From: an uncultured Clostridia bacterium
GTDB taxonomy: Bacteria > Bacillota > Clostridia > Oscillospirales > Butyricicoccaceae
NCBI GenBank assembly: GCA_945947915.1
Contig: CAMEZQ010000005.1
Coordinates: 1-64,000 of the forward strand
Length of the DNA: 64,000 nt
Direction: 5' to 3'
Shown here: positions 59,021 through 64,000 of the stretch, in pieces
Layout: the number at the start of each line of letters is the position of its first letter
Numbering within the stretch: position 1 is the first letter of the stretch
Notes under the pieces: model-generated
The model's input: the letters and a program-made list of their open reading frames with translations, nothing else
What the model was told of the DNA's origin: nothing
The model's database searches: none
Position numbers and translations under genes: made by a program

Positions 59021-59488
59021 ATGACAAAAAAGACGGTCTGGGTGGTTTTTGTTCTGGCGAGCGTTCTGCTGCTGGCGCTCATGGCAGCGACGGCCTTCTG
59101 CCGTTATCAGGGGTCGCAGGCCTTCTACCGGCTGACGGAAAACGACCCCGGGGCCTCCCGGGAAGACTGGGAGCGCTGGAGCATCCGATGGGAGGTGGCG
59201 CAGGCTCTGGCGGAGAACGCGTTTATGCTCTATCCGCTGGCGGCGCTGCTGCTCTGGCTCTGCGACAGCCGGAATTTTTGGAAGTCGATGGGGCTGACGC
59301 TGGCCACCGCCGCACTCTGCGCCGGGATGATGTACGCCGTGCCGCTGCTGACCGACGGCCGGGTGGGCTGGGGAGATATGCGGTATGTTCTCCTTGTCTG
59401 TCTGCTGTCTTATTTGAAGGTCTTCGTCGCCTGCCTTCTTGTGTGGTGGGCGGCGCGGAAATACCGGAAACGGAATACGGTGGAATGA
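59021..59488 (+). CDS. Hypothetical membrane protein
   Basis: 155 residues with helices at about 6-28, 66-84, 92-112 and 122-148. Not recognised. AGGAGGAG precedes ATG 59021. No partner evident; it lies between the remnant and the third anti-sigma gene. Confidence 0.55.
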   Translation: MTKKTVWVVFVLASVLLLALMAATAFCRYQGSQAFYRLTENDPGASREDWERWSIRWEVAQALAENAFMLYPLAALLLWLCDSRNFWKSMGLTLATAALCAGMMYAVPLLTDGRVGWGDMRYVLLVCLLSYLKVFVACLLVWWAARKYRKRNTVE

Positions 59489-59490
59489 GC

Positions 59491-59525
59491 GATCCCCCGG
59501 CGGGCACCCGCCGGGGGAACTTTTG
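59491..59525 (+). terminator. Terminator/hairpin (family C)
   Basis: ATCCCCCGGCGGGC-ACC-CGCCGGGGGAA then CTTTTGTC; same hairpin type as at 58724. Confidence 0.75.
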
Positions 59526-59559
59526 TCTCATATTTTGCCGGCATCCGATGGATGGGGCG

Positions 59560-60468
59560 TTATGGGTCGATCGGGGCATAGGTGAGAGATTCCTCCAGAG
59601 AGAGGCAGATGGTGCGGCGCTGGCATACGGCTTGCGGGACTACCTTGCCGCAGGCATCACAGGCGTATTCGGTGATGGCATACCGGATCTGGGGGATCTC
59701 ATCGTGATCAAAGCGGCCGTGTGCGCCGCAGGGGGCTATGCGTGCCGTGCCGCCGGCGCGGTCTTCCTCCCACTCGGTATAATGGGTCTCGCCACAGGCT
59801 GTCCAGCCGGTCAGGTCAGTCAGCATCTCGCAGGGGGTATGGTGACCGCAGAAGGCATAATCGGCCGCGTCGGCCTGGGTCAGACAACAGGTGGTGGTCT
59901 GGATACTGGTATCCAGGATCTTCAGTCCGCAGATGCTGCAGGTCCAGCGGGAAATGCGCAGGCGCTCACTTTTGACCTCCAGATGACTGGAGTCGCCGTG
60001 GGCTGTACAGCCGGCGTTCGCGCTGACGGGATGGGGCTGACCGAGATAAAGGTCGATACCGCCCATGGATGAGAGGATATCCTGCTTTTTGTGGGCGGCG
60101 GCGTGGGCATCGGACACGACCGGGGCATCTTCAACAAGAGCTGCTGTATAGCCCGGAACATAAGCGGGCGGCTGGGCGCTGTAAAAGACTTGTCCCGGCC
60201 AGAGGGCTTCTCCGGCCTGTACGGACAGAATCGCGGTCAATACGGCGGCGATCACGGCAATCAGGAGATATCGCCGCCGACCCCGCCGGGCCGGCTTTTC
60301 TTCCTGCGCCGGCGAAGCCAGAAGCGCCGCCATTTTCTGCTCAAATTCCGGTGAAAATGTATGGGACGGCACCTCCCGGGGCTGGGATGCCAGCCAGTCA
60401 TCCCGCAGCTGTGGAACGCGGTCGGCCCAAGCAGCCTCCTCCGCTCTGTTTTTGTCGTTGGACTTCAT
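59560..60468 (-). CDS. Membrane-anchored anti-sigma-like protein with Cys-rich outer domain (partner 3)
   Basis: 302 residues. Cytoplasmic N-terminus with LRDDWLASQPREVPSHTFSPEF (pattern LRDxWLxxxP...HxFSPxF) as in partners 1 and 2, membrane helix about 68-88, and an outer domain with repeated Cys pairs (CSICG, CC, CGHH, CGETHY, CDACG, CQRRTIC) that looks like zinc ribbons or a disulfide/redox sensor. Its start overlaps the sigma gene by 4 nt (ATGA). On the opposite strand from pairs 1 and 2. Confidence 0.75.
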   Translation of the reverse strand: MKSNDKNRAEEAAWADRVPQLRDDWLASQPREVPSHTFSPEFEQKMAALLASPAQEEKPARRGRRRYLLIAVIAAVLTAILSVQAGEALWPGQVFYSAQPPAYVPGYTAALVEDAPVVSDAHAAAHKKQDILSSMGGIDLYLGQPHPVSANAGCTAHGDSSHLEVKSERLRISRWTCSICGLKILDTSIQTTTCCLTQADAADYAFCGHHTPCEMLTDLTGWTACGETHYTEWEEDRAGGTARIAPCGAHGRFDHDEIPQIRYAITEYACDACGKVVPQAVCQRRTICLSLEESLTYAPIDP

Positions 60469-60995
60469 ATGGCATCGACCTCCTTTTGCAGTTTGTCCAG
60501 TTCTTTGGAAAGACGCTGCTTAGCCCGGTGCAGCAGGCGGCAGACGGCACCTTCAGATCGATCCATGATTTGACCGATCTCCTGCGGTGTCAGCCCCATG
60601 TCGTAGCGCAGCAAAATGGCGGTACGATAGGCGGCAGGCAGTAATGTCAGTGCGTCTTTCAGGCCAATATCCGTTGGATCTGTAACGGCTGGTTCTTCAA
60701 GCAGGGTTTCTGCCCGCTGTCGTTGGCGGCGCCACAGATCGATGGCTTTGTTGCTGGTAACTGTCAGCACGAAGGCCCGCGTGCGTGGACTTTGTGGTGT
60801 ATCCAGACGCCAACGCTGGGTCCAGATGGCCAGCAGGGCTTCGTGGACGGCATCTTCGGCATCGGCATCGCTGCGAAGGATCTGACGGGCGGTATAAAAC
60901 ATATTGTCACGATACAGCCGGTAAACCACTTCAAACCGTGACCGTCCACCGTCTTCTGCCATCTGGGACAGCCGGATTCTCTCTGACTCCGTCAT
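60465..60995 (-). CDS. ECF-type RNA polymerase sigma factor (third pair)
   Basis: 176 residues. Sigma2: VYRLYRDNMFYTARQILRSDADAEDAVHEAL (pattern DAEDAVHEALL) near 25-55; sigma4: LLPAAYRTAILLRYDMGLTPQEIGQIMDRSEGAVCRLLHRAKQRL near 118-165 (short pieces: LLRYDMGLTPQEIG). Clearly different from copies 1 and 2 but of the same general type. AAAGGAGGAAA precedes ATG 60995. Region 60996-61136 is AT-rich upstream DNA with a TATA-like stretch (TTATATAAG, minus strand). Confidence 0.92.
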   Translation of the reverse strand: MTESERIRLSQMAEDGGRSRFEVVYRLYRDNMFYTARQILRSDADAEDAVHEALLAIWTQRWRLDTPQSPRTRAFVLTVTSNKAIDLWRRQRQRAETLLEEPAVTDPTDIGLKDALTLLPAAYRTAILLRYDMGLTPQEIGQIMDRSEGAVCRLLHRAKQRLSKELDKLQKEVDAI

Positions 60996-61136
60996 AAAGA
61001 TTTTCCTCCTTTCTCAGATCCGTTTACTTATATAACGAAACAAAAGAGCAAAAACGGACACTGTGGTGAGGGCTTTTTAACAATTCGTCAGAATAGATAA
61101 AAATATTTGTGGTTTTTGTCATGCAGGAATAGGGAT

Positions 61137-61239
61137 GTTCCCCCGGCGAATTACCGCCGGGGGAACATTTTGCCAAAAATCACAGTCTATAAAATAAAAG
61201 GGTAAAAAAGGAGGCGGCGGTGGATGCGGAAATGCAGAA
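61137..61239 (+). repeat. Hairpin family C plus duplicated leader
   Basis: GTTCCCCCGGCG...CGCCGGGGGAAC hairpin at 61137-61166, followed by the leader segment that matches 58741-58827. Confidence 0.8.
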
Positions 61240-61745
61240 ACACTGTTTATTTGATTTGCCCGCTGGCGGCGCTGGCCGCGGCGGCGGTACCGGCGGTGCG
61301 GGGCGGCGGCTGGCCGACGGTGGCGCTGTTGGGGCTTTTGGGCCTTCTGGTCATCCAATGGCTCTACAACACCGAAACACAGGGGACATATCCCGACGCC
61401 GGGCAGCGGCTGGAAAAGATGATGAGCGACCGGATGAACGACCCCGGCTTTTTCAACATGATGGTCAGGGCTTCGGGAAGAGGCGTCGTCTTTCTGCCGA
61501 CCCGGGGCATCCGGGCGTCGGACGGCCAGCAGGCGGTGGCCGGCTCGTGGCTGGTGGTGGCCTTTACGCTGCTGGGCGCCGTTATTCAGGCCGAGGACCG
61601 CATCGGCATGCCCGGCCCCATACGGCTGCGGCTCTATCTGCCCTGCTTTTTGTGGGCGGCGGCGTGGTTCGTCATTGAGCGGCTGCTGAGCAGAAGAAAC
61701 AGAAAAAGGAAAGACGAAGCGGTGCAGTTCCATTACGATTCGTAA
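61224..61745 (+). CDS. Hypothetical membrane protein
   Basis: 173 residues with helices at about 9-25, 30-48, 108-126 and 134-155. Not recognised. AAGGAGGCGG precedes ATG 61224. Its 5' end has been copied to 58811. Followed 38 nt later by a lipoprotein. Confidence 0.55.
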   Translation: MRKCRNTVYLICPLAALAAAAVPAVRGGGWPTVALLGLLGLLVIQWLYNTETQGTYPDAGQRLEKMMSDRMNDPGFFNMMVRASGRGVVFLPTRGIRASDGQQAVAGSWLVVAFTLLGAVIQAEDRIGMPGPIRLRLYLPCFLWAAAWFVIERLLSRRNRKRKDEAVQFHYDS

Positions 61746-61783
61746 TTATTATATCAGAATATAACAAAAGGGAGAGAAAAACA

Positions 61784-62284
61784 ATGAAAAAATGTCTTGC
61801 CATGCTGTTGGTGTGTGTGCTGACGGCATCCATGCTGTGGGGCTGCAGCAAAGCGCCGGAGGTCAATGAAAACGCCGAAGCGGCAATTCGACTGCTGATG
61901 ACCTGTCCCAATCCGGAGCTGACCTCGGTCAGTGCCATCGGCGAGGGCACAACGGCGAAGGACGATGACGGAGCCGACGGTCTGGAAGCCGCCCTCAGCC
62001 CGCTGGTCAGCAACGGATATTACGACAGCTTTGTTTCCAATGGCCCCGACGCCCTGTTTTTCCTGGGTACGGCCGAGCTTCTGTCGCTGACGGTGGAGCC
62101 CACCGACATTCAGCTGGCGGAGGAGACCGAGGACGGCCAGACCCTGCAGGTGACGCTGCAGGTCAACGGCGCGGATACCGTGGAGATCTCGGTCACCTTC
62201 GGGCTGGACAAGGACGGCAAGCTGGAAAGCATGCAGATCCTGGACGATCTGGCGCAGCTGACCCAGACCCTTATGGGGGCGTAA
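61784..62284 (+). CDS. Small secreted lipoprotein (DUF-type, NTF2-like candidate)
   Basis: 166 residues. Signal peptide with lipobox LWGC (Cys about 21), then a mixed alpha/beta domain with TLQVTLQVNGADTVEISVTF and DKDGKLESMQIL, which resembles the strands of DUF5105 or NTF2-like lipoproteins. AGGGAGAGA precedes ATG 61784. A fragment of its signal region is duplicated at 62966. Function unknown. Confidence 0.65.
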   Translation: MKKCLAMLLVCVLTASMLWGCSKAPEVNENAEAAIRLLMTCPNPELTSVSAIGEGTTAKDDDGADGLEAALSPLVSNGYYDSFVSNGPDALFFLGTAELLSLTVEPTDIQLAEETEDGQTLQVTLQVNGADTVEISVTFGLDKDGKLESMQILDDLAQLTQTLMGA

Positions 62285-62314
62285 AGAGGTTATTGATTGG
62301 CGCAGGAGGTATAT

Positions 62315-62764
62315 GTGATAACTTCCAAAAGCATTGCCGGAATCCTGTTTATTTTGCTTCTGCTGACCGATAAATCGGTTTTGAAGGAAATTCTCAAGTT
62401 CCGGACGCTGTTATTGTTTGCTGCGTGGTTGGTATTTTGCTATCCGCTGGCTGACGCCGATTATACACTGGAGCGATACCTGTATGATCATGATGAGAAT
62501 GGCACATATGAAGATATTGTAGAGCAAGCTTACTATGTGAATGTCGAACTCAAAATAGATATGGCCGTTCGTTTTAAGGATTCGCCGGATCAATATCGGT
62601 ATTATTGCTGGACTCCGGAGCCGGGCAAGGATCTCGATTACCGCAGGCAATCATCTGCGCTTGATAAGCGTATGGTTTTATCAAATATGAGAAGAGTCAT
62701 TCGTCCCATTTCTAAAATCGTCTTTAACGAAGAGGCCATCGTCAGACAGGCCGAGATGGAATAA
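62315..62764 (+). CDS. Hypothetical membrane-associated protein
   Basis: 149 residues with two N-terminal helices (about 5-20, 30-46) and a hydrophilic tail with YWTPEP-like sequence. GTG 62315 is chosen for its AGGAGG at 4 nt; a TTG 18 nt upstream is also in frame. Base composition is AT-rich compared with the region, which may mean later acquisition. Not recognised. Confidence 0.5.
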   Translation: MITSKSIAGILFILLLLTDKSVLKEILKFRTLLLFAAWLVFCYPLADADYTLERYLYDHDENGTYEDIVEQAYYVNVELKIDMAVRFKDSPDQYRYYCWTPEPGKDLDYRRQSSALDKRMVLSNMRRVIRPISKIVFNEEAIVRQAEME

Positions 62765-62788
62765 GCATGAAGAATTAGGAGAGAAACT

Positions 62789-62944
62789 ATGAAAGCGACC
62801 AATACGATTTTAAAGTGCATTGCCGTGCTGCTCTTCTGCATTCAGTTCAGTATATATTCAGGGCTTCCCAGCTTTGTCATTGTAGTGATGCCTTATATTG
62901 CCCTGATCGCTGTTGCTGTTGCCTTAAAAACGAAGGACGATTGA
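62789..62944 (+). CDS. 51-residue membrane peptide
   Basis: Short gene of 51 residues with two hydrophobic segments, ILKCIAVLLFCIQFS and FVIVVMPYIALIAVAVAL, and a KTKDD tail. TAGGAGAGAA precedes ATG 62789. It begins 24 nt after the previous gene. The good ribosome site and the membrane pattern support a real small gene. Confidence 0.5.
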   Translation: MKATNTILKCIAVLLFCIQFSIYSGLPSFVIVVMPYIALIAVAVALKTKDD

Positions 62945-62965
62945 TAAATAGAGAAAAACGAAAAA

Positions 62966-63037
62966 ATGTCTCTGGCTTTGACGCTGGGGGCGGCCCTGTG
63001 GGGCTGCAGCAAAGCGTCGGAGGTCAATGAAAACGCC
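62966..63037 (+). pseudogene. Fragment of the lipoprotein gene
   Basis: Encodes ALWGCSKASEVNENA, nearly the same as the LWGCSKAPEVNENAE stretch of the lipoprotein at 61784 (DNA TGTGGGGCTGCAGCAAAGCG is shared), and then runs into a terminator hairpin. A remnant of a duplicated copy. Confidence 0.75.
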
Positions 63038-63065
63038 GTTCTCCTGTGGGAGAGCGGCGTTTTTT
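63032..63065 (+). terminator. Terminator at the end of the lipoprotein fragment
   Basis: AACGCCGTTCTCC-TGTG-GGAGAGCGGCGTT 13-bp stem, then TTTTG. Confidence 0.8.
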
Positions 63066-63071
63066 GTTCAG

Positions 63072-63540
63072 ACCAACGAGCCTCCCTTTGCACAAGGGAG
63101 GCTTTGGCTGGGTGCCGTTCTGCAGCGACCCGATGATGATGCAGCGCAAGCTGCTGTCACGGGTCGCAGCACCGAGCCGATGGTACGCGGAGCCGTGCCG
63201 GTGGCTTTCTCTCAACTTATGTCCAGCGGAACCGCGCCCCAATGAGCGACCTAAAAACGCATCAATGGAATCGGGCGCACGGTCGCGGCATCCGCGCTTC
63301 TGTCAGACCGCACCACAACCTTCTACACCCTCGCCTGGGGGACCGGGGGGCGGCTTAAAGCGCCCCCCGGTGCCCTTTGGTTACTTTCGGGCAGCCGAAA
63401 GTAACAGAAAAACGCGCGTCTGCGGCGGCGGAGAAGTGGAGTTGAAAAGGACAAATCGAGAAAAGCACAATCCCTCCGGGTCCTTCGGACCCACCTCCCT
63501 TTGCACAAGGGAGGCTTTGGCTGGGTGCCTTCTTTTAACA
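63072..63540 (+). repeat. Composite repeat family A, copy near thrS
   Basis: Head without its first bases (CCTCCCTTTGCACAAGGGAGG at about 63074), a diverged body, the tail hairpin GTTACTTTCGGGCAGCCGAAAGTAAC near 63380, then a second head at 63467-63515. It fills the gap between the terminator and thrS. Confidence 0.8.
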
Positions 63541-63572
63541 AAATTCGTTCCGAAGGAACGCATCAATTCTTC

Positions 63573-63636
63573 ATTAAAAAAGGCCGCCCTTCGGGGCGGC
63601 CTGAACCCCGGCAGGCGAACCTGCCGGGGGTTTGGA
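63573..63636 (-). terminator. Tandem terminators of thrS
   Basis: On the minus strand, CCCCGGCAGG...CCTGCCGGGG at 63604-63634 and AGGCCGCCCCGAAGGGCGGCCT followed by TTTTTTAATG at 63575-63601. Confidence 0.82.
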
Positions 63637-63660
63637 TAAACAGGGGATGGCGGGCGGGAC

Positions 63661-64000
63661 TTAGAGCGCCCGTGTTTTGACCTCTTCGGTCAGCTTTTCG
63701 ATGAAGGCATCGAAAGACATGGTGGTCGTCTCGCCGGTCTTGCGGTCGCGGACGGCGACCTCGCCGGATTCGGCTTCCTTGTCGCCCAGCACCAGCATAT
63801 AGGGCACCTTTTCCAGCTGAGCCTCGCGGATCTTGTAGCCGATCTTCTCGTTGCGGCTGTCCAGCTCGGCCCGGAAGCCCAGGGCGAAGAGCTTGTCATA
63901 CACAGCCTGTGCATAATCGTGGGTGCGCTCGGTGATGGGCAGCACCTTGACCTGGACGGGAGCCAGCCAGGTGGGGAAGGCGCCGGCGAAATGCTCGGTG
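63661..64000 (-). CDS. thrS: Threonyl-tRNA synthetase, C-terminal part (continues past the window)
   Basis: 113 residues are visible of a normally about 640-residue enzyme; the gene runs off the right edge of the window. It has EHFAGAFPTWLAPVQ (last part of the class II core), then the anticodon-binding domain VLPITERTHDYAQAVYDKL, GYKIREAQLEKVPYMLVLGDKE and VAVRDRKTGE. It charges tRNA-Thr. The stop at 63661 is followed by terminators. Confidence 0.95.
   Translation of the reverse strand, partial: TEHFAGAFPTWLAPVQVKVLPITERTHDYAQAVYDKLFALGFRAELDSRNEKIGYKIREAQLEKVPYMLVLGDKEAESGEVAVRDRKTGETTTMSFDAFIEKLTEEVKTRAL

Overview
The window is 64 kb of GC-rich (roughly 60% or more) chromosomal DNA from a low-copy, gene-dense Firmicute. 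The Clostridia-type markers are the Asp23/Gls24-FakA pair, SpoVAC/SpoVAD/SpoVAE spore genes, the AtpZ-AtpI start of an F-type ATP synthase operon, a lysine riboswitch and RF2 without a programmed frameshift. Together with the Kbl/Tdh pair and the many 'CAATCCCTCCGGG...GGGAGGC' intergenic repeats, this suggests a spore-forming anaerobe of the Oscillospirales/Ruminococcaceae type; the genus cannot be fixed from the sequence alone. No rRNA, phage, transposase or CRISPR was seen.

Layout. 0-4.2 kb: tRNA-Arg(CCT), a YmdB-like phosphodiesterase, PgeF, and the Asp23/FakA-like pair. 4.2-9.4 kb: repeats, an ATC-hydrolase-like gene, a short glutaredoxin gene with an in-frame TGA that looks like a selenoprotein, a DnaA-box cluster around an AT-rich stretch, yaaA-mscS, a C39-like protease and spoVAC. 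9.4-18.2 kb: LRR protein, Na+/H+-type antiporter, threonine degradation (tdh-kbl), spoVAD-spoVAE, an acidic YbjN-like protein and prfB. 18.4-28 kb: secA, a triple tandem repeat block, trmL and the glycolytic operon pgk-tpiA-gpmI-eno. 28.3-35.5 kb: the complete ATP synthase operon, whose c-subunit carries a two-carboxylate, Na+-type site and whose epsilon subunit lacks the C-terminal domain.

36.4-37.2 kb holds two tandem transcription units that look like paralogous structured small RNAs. Each has a strong promoter, a start-stop mini-ORF at the 5' end, a second mini-ORF (MLDNKN...) at the 3' end and a strong terminator. 37.3-48 kb is an amino-acid and peptide utilisation region: a polar amino-acid ABC transporter with an M20 amidohydrolase, a divergent M28 peptidase-RidA-class V aminotransferase operon, and a lysine riboswitch in front of a YfcC-type transporter and an AbgB/PM20D2-type dipeptidase. 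The last pair is probably a lysine-dipeptide salvage system.

48-52.4 kb carries a minus-strand operon (DPP-IV-like peptidase, RluA, YfbR, membrane protein). 52.5-63 kb is an accessory envelope-stress region with three ECF sigma/anti-sigma pairs. Two of the sigma genes share 407 identical bases, although their partner anti-sigma genes have diverged. Around them lie small membrane proteins, lipoproteins, one SEDS-like membrane protein and two decayed gene fragments. The window ends in repeats and the 3' end of thrS on the minus strand.
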